A DNA stretch of 39,364 nt from Nitrosomonas sp. GTDB taxonomy: Bacteria > Pseudomonadota > Gammaproteobacteria > Burkholderiales > Nitrosomonadaceae. The stretch lies in contig JAGRFM010000055.1 of NCBI GenBank assembly GCA_020446045.1, positions 1 to 39,364 on the forward strand. Direction: 5' to 3'. How positions within the stretch are numbered: position 1 is the first letter of the stretch; each line of letters begins with the position of its first letter. Made by a program: the position numbers and the translations under genes. Of the stretch, positions 28,167-37,122 are shown piece after piece. A model generated the notes under the pieces. That model was not told the DNA's origin. It ran no database searches and was given only the letters and a program-made list of their open reading frames with translations.

Positions 28167-28421
28167 TCAGGATGCGGATTTAATTTTGGCAATAAGACAC
28201 GCCAGTTCATGCACTGTTTGCACATCTGCCAGCGCGTTGATCGGAATTGAAATATCGAATGCGTCTTCAATTTCCATAATGAGATTGAGCAGTTTAATTG
28301 AATCAATGGATAAATCGCTGATTAAATTGGTTTCTGCTGTAATGTTTACATCTGCACTTGCCAAACTGCTTAGACGATCACAAAGCAATTGGACGATTTC
28401 ATCGTAATTATTATCTGTCAT
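28167..28421 (-). CDS. acyl carrier protein of the sphingolipid operon
   Basis: This 84-residue protein carries the phosphopantetheine attachment Ser41 in DLSIDSIKLLNLIMEIED, followed by the helix III region. It differs from housekeeping AcpP in the IDSIK sequence (AcpP has LDSLD...). Dedicated ACPs beside serine palmitoyltransferase are known in Sphingomonas and Caulobacter, where the thioester substrate is delivered as acyl-ACP. Gaps are 18 bases to the reductase gene upstream and 3 bases to the synthase downstream. Confidence 0.9.
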   Translation of the reverse strand: MTDNNYDEIVQLLCDRLSSLASADVNITAETNLISDLSIDSIKLLNLIMEIEDAFDISIPINALADVQTVHELACLIAKIKSAS

Positions 28422-28439
28422 AACGCATTTAAAGCATAG

Positions 28440-29351
28440 CTACACTATTAATGGTAAGGCATCATGCAAGCGCACACGAGGCTTCCAGTCAGGCAATGCA
28501 TGAATTAAAGGCGTATTATCACATACCCAATCATGGTGATGTAACTCTTTTACCTTTCCTGGCGTCAGCATGGGCGAATACCGGAAGATTCTAGCCAACC
28601 AAAGATTCATGACAGCAAGATTATGTATCAGGAAATACGGCACTATTATACAATGAACAGGCCTGTTCCAAATTTCCCGTGCAATTTCGGCCAATGATGG
28701 AAAAGTATATCCACCCGGCGTGCCGTCATCAAGCTCAAAAATACCCGGACACGGCGCATCTAAATTCAACCAGGTCTGGATTGCCGAAATCAGATCATCG
28801 ACATGAATCAAACCGAATCGATTCTGTAATTTCCCAACGACAGGAAGCAGTCCTTTGCTGGTTGCCTGAAAAAGTGGTTTCATTTCTTTATCTCCGGGTC
28901 CATAAACTGCAGTGGGCCTGAAGATTGTCCAGGACAAATCGGGTGAATGATGAATTACGCGCTGTTCAGCTTGGTATTTACTTTGAGCGTACCAGGACAA
29001 CTCAGGTTGTCTGGCGGCCAGTGAAGAGATTAGTAATAATTTGGGCAGTTGCTTTTGTTGTGAAACGGCATGTAATAGATTTTCAGTACCTGTTACGTTA
29101 GTATGCTCAAATTCACCATATGAACTGCCCCTGACAGCGCCGGCACAATGAATGACTGCATGAACACCTTCAACCAGTTCATTTAGAACTGATTGTTGAT
29201 CCAAGTCACCATGCAGCCATTTTACAGCACACGTATCCGCTTTTTTTTTTCTTGTGATCGCCTTTATATGCCAGCCTGCATCAACTAGTGTATCGATAAG
29301 TTGACGGCCGATAAAACCAGTAGCTCCAGTAACAGCTACTAATTTTTGCAT
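28440..29351 (-). CDS. NAD(P)-dependent epimerase/reductase, probable ceramide-pathway reductase (CerR-like)
   Basis: This 303-residue extended short-chain dehydrogenase has the nucleotide motif VTGATGFIG (7-15), the catalytic YAQSK (Tyr and Lys near 137-141) and ISSLAA before it. In Caulobacter a protein of this class, CerR, reduces the keto group of the ceramide precursor, in a cluster with an acyl-ACP synthetase, ACP and serine palmitoyltransferase; here the same four kinds of gene lie together. I infer the role from context. A sugar-nucleotide or hopanoid epimerase (HpnA-like) is the alternative, as the family is broad. It starts 6 bases after the ligase stop. Confidence 0.78.
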   Translation of the reverse strand: MQKLVAVTGATGFIGRQLIDTLVDAGWHIKAITRKKKADTCAVKWLHGDLDQQSVLNELVEGVHAVIHCAGAVRGSSYGEFEHTNVTGTENLLHAVSQQKQLPKLLLISSLAARQPELSWYAQSKYQAEQRVIHHSPDLSWTIFRPTAVYGPGDKEMKPLFQATSKGLLPVVGKLQNRFGLIHVDDLISAIQTWLNLDAPCPGIFELDDGTPGGYTFPSLAEIAREIWNRPVHCIIVPYFLIHNLAVMNLWLARIFRYSPMLTPGKVKELHHHDWVCDNTPLIHALPDWKPRVRLHDALPLIV

Positions 29352-29357
29352 GACAAA

Positions 29358-31181
29358 TTAGCGGTCTCCAGATTCAACGACAGCCAATTGATCATTCAGA
29401 TTGGTGCGTTGTATATAACCTTGTCGTGCAGCAAAACGTGATAACTTTCCTGATGAAGTTCTTGGTAAGGTATGCGGCGGAACAAGCTCTACAATGCAGT
29501 TAACGCCAAACGCCATATAAACCAGCTGCTGCAGACGTTTAATCAGCGCATGACGCTCGGTTACAGACGTCAACCGACATTCAATAACCAAAACAACTGT
29601 CGTGGAACCATCTTCATCGTTTACGCCGAATGCCGATGCTTCTCTTGACCTGACTTCAGGTTGTTGTTCAGCCAGCTCCTCGACATCTTGCGCACGAATA
29701 TTACGGCCATTCACAATAATGACATCCGTACGACGGCCGGTAATATACAAATCCCCATCATACAGGTAACCGATATCACCCGTATCAAGCCAGTTATCCG
29801 GTTTGAGCGCTTTTTCAGTTTCTACTGGATTATTATAATAACCCGACATAACACTCGCACCCTGGACCAGCACACTGCCCAGCATACGTTCTTCTAATGG
29901 TTGCCCGTCTTCACCCACGATTTTAACAATGTGTCCCGGTAAAGGCCGGCCACAATTGACAAACTCATTACTTTTACGGCCTTCTGCCTGCAACCTGACG
30001 GCCATCCGTTTATCGATCAGCGCTTTACTATCGATCTGGATGCTATGAAAGCCGCTGCCAATTTTTGAGAAGGTAACAGCCAGCGTTGATTCCGCCAATC
30101 CATAACACGGCAAGAAAGCGTTCCCATTGAATCCGGCCGAAGCAAATTTCTCTGCAAAGTTTCTCAGTGTATCCGGGCGAATCATTTCAGCGCCAATTCC
30201 TGCTGCGCGCCAACAACTCAAATCGAGTTCTTTCAAATCCGATTCGCGCACACGCATAGTGCATAACTTGAGTCCGAACGGCTGACTGAATGCAACAGTA
30301 CAACGATTACGACTAATCAGGCGCAGCCATTGTAACGGACGAATCGCAAAATCGCGTGTCGCCAGATAATCAACCGAAATTTGCGTCACCATCGGTGCCA
30401 ATACAAGGCCAACCAAACCCATATCATGATAAAAAGGCAACCAGGATGCAGAACGATCATCCGGTGTTATTTCCAGACCATTACACACAATTCCCATCAA
30501 ATTACACATCAAGGCGCGCTCAGTAATTACAACACCTCGCGGCATGCGTGTACTACCCGATGTAAATTGCAAATAGGCGACCTCATCCGGTTGATTGGGT
30601 TGTAAGGTCACTTCCTGTGCCGGCAGTTCATTAAGTTGGGCGGGTGTACCTACCCATTCTAAAAGAGTGACTTTTTCAGCTGCTTCTGCGAGAAAATTAA
30701 TGTAATCAAGATTTGCAAATGCCAGACTGGCCTGGCTACTTTCCAGCATTCCTTTTAATTGCTGAACATAGACACCATGACTGCCCAGATTTACAGGAAC
30801 CGGCATTGCAAAAGGAACAAGCCCCGCATAACGGCAAGCAAAAAACAGCTCTACAAATTCTGGTGAAGTGTCAGCTATGATAGCAACCCGGCTCCCTCGC
30901 TCCAATCCGAATCCCACCAAGCGCTTAGCCAAGTTACGAGCATTGTTTCTAAGCAAGCTATAAGGCAGAATCGATCGCAGTTTACCTCGTGCATCATAGA
31001 AATTATATCCAGTAATCCCTTGTGCCGCATATTCCAGCGCATCGGTTAGTGTTTCAAAACCCACCAACCGCTGTGCGAGCGTATTACGAGTCGGTGTTGG
31101 CATTAATTGCGTTTCGCTGGAAGGCTGAAAATCAAACGCCTGCGTAAGCGGAGCGTTCAACTTGGTTATTGTCGAACTCAA
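29358..31181 (-). CDS. fatty acyl-AMP ligase / acyl-ACP synthetase (AasR-like)
   Basis: This 607-residue adenylating enzyme would activate a fatty acid and load the operon's ACP. The AMP-binding loop is YLQFTSGSTRMPRGVV (about 206-221); SWLPFYHDMGLVGLVLAPM is the pattern of fatty acyl-AMP ligases rather than CoA ligases; WLDTGDIGYLYDGDLYITGR and PRTSSGKLSR (lysine in A10) follow. No carrier domain is fused. The start is a TTG at 31181 chosen because GAGGGG lies 5 bases upstream; the next ATG is about 26 codons inside. It is the first gene of the four-gene operon. A small stem (CTTGCT..AGCAAG, near 31223-31240) sits in the upstream region. Confidence 0.85.
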   Translation of the reverse strand: MSSTITKLNAPLTQAFDFQPSSETQLMPTPTRNTLAQRLVGFETLTDALEYAAQGITGYNFYDARGKLRSILPYSLLRNNARNLAKRLVGFGLERGSRVAIIADTSPEFVELFFACRYAGLVPFAMPVPVNLGSHGVYVQQLKGMLESSQASLAFANLDYINFLAEAAEKVTLLEWVGTPAQLNELPAQEVTLQPNQPDEVAYLQFTSGSTRMPRGVVITERALMCNLMGIVCNGLEITPDDRSASWLPFYHDMGLVGLVLAPMVTQISVDYLATRDFAIRPLQWLRLISRNRCTVAFSQPFGLKLCTMRVRESDLKELDLSCWRAAGIGAEMIRPDTLRNFAEKFASAGFNGNAFLPCYGLAESTLAVTFSKIGSGFHSIQIDSKALIDKRMAVRLQAEGRKSNEFVNCGRPLPGHIVKIVGEDGQPLEERMLGSVLVQGASVMSGYYNNPVETEKALKPDNWLDTGDIGYLYDGDLYITGRRTDVIIVNGRNIRAQDVEELAEQQPEVRSREASAFGVNDEDGSTTVVLVIECRLTSVTERHALIKRLQQLVYMAFGVNCIVELVPPHTLPRTSSGKLSRFAARQGYIQRTNLNDQLAVVESGDR

Positions 31182-31452
31182 GATCTTCCCCTCGAAGTAA
31201 TATAACTTGTACTTTTCTTAAACTTGCTTCTTTCAGCAAGAAATTCCAATATTGCGTGCCAACTCTGATCCTTTGCTCTCATATTTATCCAATTCTTTCG
31301 GCTTGTTGGATATTTTCCGTTCAAACGCTGACCGCTGACATTACTTAATGATTCAATTATATTGTGTCATATTTGACCAAAGCGCAGCTTATATAAGGTG
31401 CTAATGCCTGTCAAGGCAATATTAGACGGGTGTTGCATCAAAACAACAAACG

Positions 31453-32652
31453 TTAAAAAAAGCATGAACACAAGTAATCAAAGCCTGGTTCAGCATTAGA
31501 CAAACATATCAACAAAAAACAAACCTTAAACTGCTTCATAAAGCCACGATCTATATAGTTCTTCCAATACCACACCCATTTTCCATGGAAGAAAATGCTT
31601 CCTCGAGATGCTACGGCATACCGGGGCCCAGTAGTCAGCAAACTCAAAAAACGTTGTTGTGGCTCATAAGACACAAGTGACTTCTTATGATGCGCCGCCA
31701 TGATATTTTTCGACAAAACAGCGCCCTGACGAACAGCATAGACGCCTGCTTTGGGCAGCTCACACGGCATGAACGCCGCACAATCTCCAGCTGCAAAAAT
31801 CTCAGGATGCGAGATACTGCGCAAGTATTGATCGACTAATATGAATCCTCGTTGATCACATTTTAAATGGCTGGCAAATGGCCATTTCTGCGCACCGGCC
31901 CGAATTGTCCATACGACAAAATCATAAGCTATCGATGCTCCATTCTTGAGATACAGATAGTCTTTATCGATGGCGATCACAGAAGCATTGCAGACTTCAA
32001 TAATACCCAATAATTGCATATGCTTCTGAAAAAAATACCGCACCGATTGATTATACGATGAAAGAATCGTTTGGCTTGCATTGATGAGCGTAAAAACCGC
32101 ATTAATTGACGTATTCTTTTTGATTCTGTAATACATTGCCAGCATTACTTCGACACCAGCCGCACCACCTCCAACGACAACAATCCGCTGTTTCCGTTTT
32201 GAATCTGCATTTACACCCAACCAAAGCCGCCACTGTTGCAGAAAGTCCTTAACCGGTTTAACGGCACACCCCCATTGATCGCTTCCTGAGATTCCACTTA
32301 AATCCGGTTGAGAACCTGTATTGACTGATAGCCAGTCATATTTGACCGGCTCAGCCCGATCACTGTAAACCAGTCGATTATTGGTATCTATTTTGTTGAC
32401 CGAACTGCTTATAAATTTTATCTCCGCCCACTGACAGAGCCGCATCAAGTCAATATGACACGATTCCATTGTATAATGGCCGGCAATCAAACCGGGCAAC
32501 ATCCCTGAATAAGGCGTAAGCCGGTCGGTGCTGATTAGCGTAACATTCAAACCTCGAACCCGATGAATACCGAGTCGTTTGGCAACAATCGCATGACTAT
32601 GCCCTCCACCAATCAAACATAAATGCCGGACATTTGTATTATGACTGTTCAT
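31453..32652 (-). CDS. stand-alone NDH-2-like flavoprotein (SelD N-terminal domain family)
   Basis: This 399-residue FAD/NAD(P)-binding protein begins LCLIGGGHSHAIVAKRLG and continues STDRLTPYSGMLPGLIAGHY, a phrase pattern of the oxidoreductase family found fused to the N-terminus of selenophosphate synthetase (TIGR03169 type). A second Rossmann motif, VVVGGGAAGVEVMLAM, lies near 160, and FAAGDCAAFM near 290 is the FAD end motif. There is no SelD domain here. The last 25 residues (CFLLICLSNAEPGFDYLCSC...) look unlike the family and may be read-through beyond a mutated end. Its electron donor and acceptor are unknown. It sits upstream of the sphingolipid operon but 271 bases away. Confidence 0.8.
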   Translation of the reverse strand: MNSHNTNVRHLCLIGGGHSHAIVAKRLGIHRVRGLNVTLISTDRLTPYSGMLPGLIAGHYTMESCHIDLMRLCQWAEIKFISSSVNKIDTNNRLVYSDRAEPVKYDWLSVNTGSQPDLSGISGSDQWGCAVKPVKDFLQQWRLWLGVNADSKRKQRIVVVGGGAAGVEVMLAMYYRIKKNTSINAVFTLINASQTILSSYNQSVRYFFQKHMQLLGIIEVCNASVIAIDKDYLYLKNGASIAYDFVVWTIRAGAQKWPFASHLKCDQRGFILVDQYLRSISHPEIFAAGDCAAFMPCELPKAGVYAVRQGAVLSKNIMAAHHKKSLVSYEPQQRFLSLLTTGPRYAVASRGSIFFHGKWVWYWKNYIDRGFMKQFKVCFLLICLSNAEPGFDYLCSCFF

Positions 32653-32996
32653 GAATGGTTTACCGACGCATATATAACTCAGAGAAACAAAAAAATTGGC
32701 AATTTACTGTAATTTAAATTAGTCTTATATTCGTTGAAATGGGGCAATACGATTTAACCGATCATTTTTCTTTTACACCTATTTTTCTTGGATACAAACT
32801 AATCGTAAGCATTCAAAATTACGCCACAACCGTTTAATCTATAAATATAAACATGAGTGTTGTATATTACACATAAACTCAGTTTAACAATGATTTTTCC
32901 AACATTTAAAAGACATTGAAGGAATTTCGAATTATCATTGGTTTTGTTAGCTATTTGCAATTTTTGACTTTGTTTTCAAATATACGGAGGGTATCA
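32653..32996. other. divergent non-coding region
   Basis: This is 344 AT-rich bases between the flavoprotein (minus) and the lipoprotein (plus). It must carry both promoters. A strong ribosome site, GGAGGG, lies at its right end (about 32986-32991). No gene, riboswitch or clear operator was seen. Confidence 0.5.
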
Positions 32997-33659
32997 ATGA
33001 AATCACGCGAAATACGAATCTTATCAACAAGTATCGCTTTTTTGTTTACAACTGCGGTTTTGTCAGGCTGCGGTGATGCTGAAAATGAAGCAGAGAATAC
33101 CGATTGGAAAGAAAAAAGCGCTGAGATTGAAGGAAGTGGAGCGACTATCATTGAGCCCGAGCCAATCAGCAGCTTCGAAACTGTTGAAGAAATCCAGTCC
33201 TTTGATGATTTAGGTCTTGAAGAAGAAACCGCTTCCATGGAAGGAATTCTGAACGACCTGTCAGACACATTTGGTGATGCTGTTGACGAAACCGGAGACG
33301 CAATTTCCGAGACCACCGACGATTTGATCAGCGCTGTGGAAGATAATACGCCTAGCGCAGAAGATATCGTTAACGAAGCCACAGAAGTTGGTGAAACTAT
33401 AACTGACGCAATTGAGACATCAGTTGTTGAGCCTGTCGCAGCTATCATAGAAGATGCGGATGAAGTTGTTGCTGCCACGCCTAATTTGATACGTCAGATT
33501 CAACAGGCACTGACTAATGCCGGTTACCAGCCCGGGCCGGCTGACGGCATCAGCGGACCAAGAACAATAAACGCACTCAAAAGCTTTCAACAAGACAACA
33601 ACCTGGCTTCCGGTGAATTAACCAAGGAAACACTGCGCGCATTGGGTGTTGATTACTAA
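32997..33659 (+). CDS. peptidoglycan-binding lipoprotein
   Basis: The 220-residue product has a lipoprotein signal ending in VLSGC (Cys at about 24). An acidic middle (about 40-160) follows with short quasi-repeats such as DAVDETGDAISETTDDLISA that should be helical. A C-terminal PG_binding_1 domain ends it (about 163-220: RQIQQALTNAGYQPGPADGI, GPRTINALKSFQQ, TKETLRALG). It is likely an envelope protein linking a membrane and the cell wall. The ATG at 32997 is set by GGAGGG; an upstream frame adds 27 residues before the signal and is rejected. The net charge is very negative. The function is unknown. Confidence 0.85.
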   Translation: MKSREIRILSTSIAFLFTTAVLSGCGDAENEAENTDWKEKSAEIEGSGATIIEPEPISSFETVEEIQSFDDLGLEEETASMEGILNDLSDTFGDAVDETGDAISETTDDLISAVEDNTPSAEDIVNEATEVGETITDAIETSVVEPVAAIIEDADEVVAATPNLIRQIQQALTNAGYQPGPADGISGPRTINALKSFQQDNNLASGELTKETLRALGVDY

Positions 33660-33686
33660 ACCCAAGATCCTCTCGATTATCACAAA

Positions 33687-33717
33687 GCAGGGATATCAGC
33701 TTTATTGATACCCCTGC
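33687..33717 (+). terminator. hairpin after lipoprotein gene
   Basis: GCAGGGATATCA (33687-33698) pairs with TGATACCCCTGC (33706-33717) with one mismatch across a 7-base loop, 27 bases after the lipoprotein stop. There is no T-run after it, so it may be a 3' end protecting stem or a weak terminator. Confidence 0.5.
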
Positions 33718-34109
33718 ACTATAATGGCTTTATCTGAGCTGTTACTTGACGCATCAAGCATGTAGTGTTGTTTTTATACAAAAATATTTACAAAACAGTC
33801 ACTGACATTTGTTGCAAACCAATTGAACAACAACCAGGGCTTATTTCCCCCCCACATAAAATAAGACCTCATTTGAAATATTCGATGTAGCTATTTTAGT
33901 CGTCAAGCAAGTTACGTTATAATCAAACGCAGTTTTATTATTTGTCAAAACGTTTACCGCGTCATGGATCAAAGGCTTTTTGATTCGGCGCGATTCTCAC
34001 ACCTAAAAATTTTAACGAATTGATTACTTATACCATTTTTATCAATTGTGAAATTCTTGAGTTATCAAAAATTCAATTCGTTGTTTAATGAAGTATTTGG
34101 AGGTTATAC
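33718..34109. other. non-coding region upstream of hpnH
   Basis: This is about 390 AT-rich bases without a gene I can support. It precedes the hopanoid operon and should contain its promoter. A C-run (CCCCCCC, near 33847-33853) is present. The ribosome site GGAGG for hpnH is at about 34099. No riboswitch was recognised. Confidence 0.5.
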
Positions 34110-35228
34110 ATGGGAGTTCCTTTACGTCAGCAGCTAGCAGTTGGCAGTTATTTAATCAAGCAAAAAATTAAAGGTAATAAAAAATACCCTTTGGTCTTAA
34201 TGCTTGAGCCGTTATTTCGCTGCAATCTGGCATGTGCAGGATGTGGAAAAATTGCACACCCCGAGGAAATTCTTGATAAACGCTTATCGTATGAAGAATG
34301 CATGCAGGCCGTTGACGAATGTGGTGCTCCCATGGTTTCGATCCCAGGGGGAGAACCTTTACTGCACAAAGAAATGCCGCAAATTGTTGAAGGCATCATT
34401 AAACGAAAAAAGTATGTTTATCTATGCACCAATGCATTGTTACTCAAAAAACGAATCAATGACTATACCCCTTCACCCTATTTAACGTTTTCAGTGCATC
34501 TTGATGGCATGAAAGAACGTCATGATGCTTCTGTCTGCCAGGAAGGCGTCTTTGATCGCGCTGTTGAAGCCATTAAACTGGCATTGGACAAAGGCTTTCG
34601 CGTCACCATTAATTGCACGCTGTTTCAGGGTGAAACCCCTGAAGACGTCGCAGAATTCCTCGATTATGTAACAGAACTCGGTGTTGAAGGCGTGACCATT
34701 GCTCCAGGCTTCAGTTATGAACATGCGCCCAAACAGGATGTCTTCATTAAAGGGACCGATACTAAAAAACTGTTTCGCGGTATCTTTGAAATCGGAAAAA
34801 AACTCAAGCGCAAATGGAAGCTCAATCATTCCGCGCTTTACCTGGATTATCTGGCAGGCAACCAGGATTACAAATGCACACCATGGGGAAATCCGACGCG
34901 TAACGTGTTTGGCTGGCAAAAGCCATGTTATCTATTGGCCGACGAAGGCTATGTCAACTCTTTCAAGGAACTACTCGATACCACACCGTGGGATAAATAC
35001 GGCAACGCCAACAATCCGAAATGCGCACAATGCATGGCGCATTGCGGATATGAAGCAACTGCGGTGGAAGACACTTTAAATCACCCCTGGAAAGCTTTTG
35101 TGACATCCGTAAAAGGTCCCAGAACAAGCGGGGAAATGGTTGCCGAACCTATTCCGGAATGGATCACCGAAGAAAATAAAAAACCAAAAAAACTGGCTGA
35201 TATACCCGTTACCATTTCCAATAAATAA
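34110..35228 (+). CDS. hpnH: adenosylhopane synthase, radical SAM HpnH
   Basis: This 372-residue enzyme joins the 5'-deoxyadenosyl group to diploptene, giving adenosylhopane, the entry to extended (C35) hopanoids. The radical SAM cluster motif is CNLACAGCG (about 38-46), followed by SIPGGEPLLH. The C-terminal region has further Cys (KCAQCMAHCGYEA), as in the family. The N-terminus MGVPLRQQLAVGSYLIKQKI is that of HpnH. The ATG has GGAGG upstream. It heads a run of hopanoid genes on the plus strand. Confidence 0.96.
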   Translation: MGVPLRQQLAVGSYLIKQKIKGNKKYPLVLMLEPLFRCNLACAGCGKIAHPEEILDKRLSYEECMQAVDECGAPMVSIPGGEPLLHKEMPQIVEGIIKRKKYVYLCTNALLLKKRINDYTPSPYLTFSVHLDGMKERHDASVCQEGVFDRAVEAIKLALDKGFRVTINCTLFQGETPEDVAEFLDYVTELGVEGVTIAPGFSYEHAPKQDVFIKGTDTKKLFRGIFEIGKKLKRKWKLNHSALYLDYLAGNQDYKCTPWGNPTRNVFGWQKPCYLLADEGYVNSFKELLDTTPWDKYGNANNPKCAQCMAHCGYEATAVEDTLNHPWKAFVTSVKGPRTSGEMVAEPIPEWITEENKKPKKLADIPVTISNK

Positions 35229-35283
35229 TCCGAATCAAATGTCCCGGTAAACACTCGAAACCGGCCTGATTCGGTTGAAGCAA

Positions 35284-36426
35284 ATGATTGAGCTATTGCT
35301 GAATGGTGCAATATATGGCGGTATTTTTGGAATTATCTGCTGGCTGAGTATTCTATTGCTTCCCTGGCGTCCAGCCAGTGTGCGCGAACAGATCGAACCA
35401 GACCTCAGCCTCTCCGCCAAACAGGATCTTCACGACATTACGGTATTAATTCCGGCACGAAACGAGGCGCCCTATATTCAACAAACCCTGGATGGCGTGA
35501 CTGTCCAGGGCAAAAACCTACAGATTTTTGTCATTGATGATCAATCATCCGATGATACCGCTCGCCTGGCGCAAGAAAAGGGAGCACAAGTCATTTCCGG
35601 TACCACACCACCAACAGGGTGGAGCGGAAAACTCTGGGCGCTTGAGCAAGGCCTGCGACAGGTAAAAACGCCATACGTGCTACTGCTGGATGCAGACATT
35701 ACTTTAGCACCCGGCATTATTTCAACCTTAAGAAAAAAAGTGCAAGCTGAAAATCGTTCGCTGGTATCGTTAATGGCAACTCCCCCTATGGAAAACGCCA
35801 TTGAACGCTTGTTAATGCCGGCGTTCATATTCTTCTTCAAATTACTTTACCCTTTTGGCCTGGCTAACAAACCGGACACCCGCATGGCCGCTGCTGCTGG
35901 TGGCTGCATCCTTGTTGAAACGCAATCGTTACGTTCCATCGGAGCATTCGGAAGCCTGCATAACGCACTCATAGATGATTGCACGCTGGCCAAGCAAATC
36001 AAACATTCCGGAAAAAACATCTGGCTGGGTCTCAGTCACGCCGCGCGCAGCCACCGTGGTTATCACGGACTTAAACCCATATGGGAAATGGTCGCCAGAA
36101 CCGCTTACACGCAGCTCAATTATTCATCCATCTTATTAATGGTATGTACTGTCATTATGATTTCGATGTTCTGGCTAGCGCCATTTGTATTTTTGTTGCT
36201 GCCTGATCTGAAAACTTATATGATCAGCACCATCGTATGGGCAGCAATGTTTCTTGCCTACGCGCCAACTTTAAATTATTACCATCGCACTCCCCTGTGG
36301 GCGGTTGCACTGCCTGTCATCGGAACATTATATCTGGCCATGACATGGACCTCCGCAATTCGTTTCTGGCGTGGAGAGCGTGCCCGCTGGAAAGATCGTC
36401 AATATGAAAGCAAAACAAATCATTAA
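35284..36426 (+). CDS. hpnB: hopanoid-associated glycosyltransferase HpnB
   Basis: This family-2 glycosyltransferase has 380 residues. A leading membrane helix (about 4-22) is followed by the catalytic core: VLIPARNEAPYIQQ, FVIDDQSSDDTA, PPTGWSGKLWALEQGL, LLLDADITLAPG, AAAAGGCILVE, IDDCTLAKQIK and MVARTAYTQLNYSS. The last four phrases are what I remember of HpnB. Two or three C-terminal membrane helices (about 284-365) close it. It probably adds a sugar to hopanoids at the inner membrane. The frame is open from a TTG at 35275; the ATG at 35284 is preferred and the two differ by three residues. It is 55 bases after hpnH and overlaps hpnM by 23. Confidence 0.9.
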   Translation: MIELLLNGAIYGGIFGIICWLSILLLPWRPASVREQIEPDLSLSAKQDLHDITVLIPARNEAPYIQQTLDGVTVQGKNLQIFVIDDQSSDDTARLAQEKGAQVISGTTPPTGWSGKLWALEQGLRQVKTPYVLLLDADITLAPGIISTLRKKVQAENRSLVSLMATPPMENAIERLLMPAFIFFFKLLYPFGLANKPDTRMAAAAGGCILVETQSLRSIGAFGSLHNALIDDCTLAKQIKHSGKNIWLGLSHAARSHRGYHGLKPIWEMVARTAYTQLNYSSILLMVCTVIMISMFWLAPFVFLLLPDLKTYMISTIVWAAMFLAYAPTLNYYHRTPLWAVALPVIGTLYLAMTWTSAIRFWRGERARWKDRQYESKTNH

Positions 36427-37060
36427 ACAATTACCTTGGATACTGATACTTGTCAGCGTCATCATCTTGCCATTAATTTCTGTCGTCAAAATCGCAAAAG
36501 CAAGCGAAGCGGAACTGCCGGAACCGGATAGCGCATATGCGACAGTCTACGACCTACAGCAGTCGTTATTACAATCCATGCGCGAAGGTGAACAAATGGG
36601 TTACGCCGGACGGGTTGAATTCTTAACCGACGCTGTCAACCGCACCCATGACATTGAATTGATTATCAAAACAATACTCGGCGCTACATTATGGTTCGAA
36701 TTAAGTTCTGAGCAACAGGATTTAATTATTGAAACATTCCGGCAACTGAGCATTGCGACATACGCCGGACAATTCAAGCAGCACGAAGGTGAGCAATTCG
36801 AATTTATAGAACAACGGGATCTGCCACGGGATCAAAAACTGGTGCGCAGTCAGCTAATACAAAGCAATGGCACTCCTGTTAATTTTGATTATGTCCTGCA
36901 TCAAAATGCAGGAAAGTGGCTTATCATCAACATCTTATTTGATGGTGTCAGTGACCTGGCGATAAAACGAAGCGAATACCGCTCTATCATGCAGCGAGAC
37001 GGTTTTCAAGCGCTAATCGACATGCTGAACGTCAAAATAACAGAAGCTGAACACAATTAA
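36404..37060 (+). CDS. hpnM: HpnM, MlaC-like periplasmic hopanoid-transport protein
   Basis: This 218-residue exported protein has a signal/anchor (about 10-30, WILILVSVIILPLISVV) and an MlaC/Ttg2D fold: VYDLQQSLLQSM, RVEFLTDAVNRTHDIELI, WFELSSEQQDLIIETFRQLS and VNFDYVLHQNAGKWLIINILFDGVSDLA. It is the partner of HpnN, carrying lipid across the periplasm. The ATG at 36404 is inside the end of hpnB; an earlier in-frame ATG (36371) would add 11 residues before the signal. The gap to hpnN is 62 bases. Confidence 0.9.
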   Translation: MKAKQIIKQLPWILILVSVIILPLISVVKIAKASEAELPEPDSAYATVYDLQQSLLQSMREGEQMGYAGRVEFLTDAVNRTHDIELIIKTILGATLWFELSSEQQDLIIETFRQLSIATYAGQFKQHEGEQFEFIEQRDLPRDQKLVRSQLIQSNGTPVNFDYVLHQNAGKWLIINILFDGVSDLAIKRSEYRSIMQRDGFQALIDMLNVKITEAEHN

Positions 37061-37122
37061 CACACAATTGCGACAACACCTATTTGCCACTCTTTCTAAA
37101 TAAAAAAACATAGGCTATTTTC

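Noticed and set aside
33847..33853. C-run as a phase-variable tract
   Set aside because: It is only seven bases, lies in non-coding sequence far from the hpnH start, and no regulated gene depends on it.
35284..36426. HpnI rather than HpnB
   Set aside because: The phrases GWSGKLWALEQG, AAAAGGC and IDDCTLAKQIK are those of HpnB.
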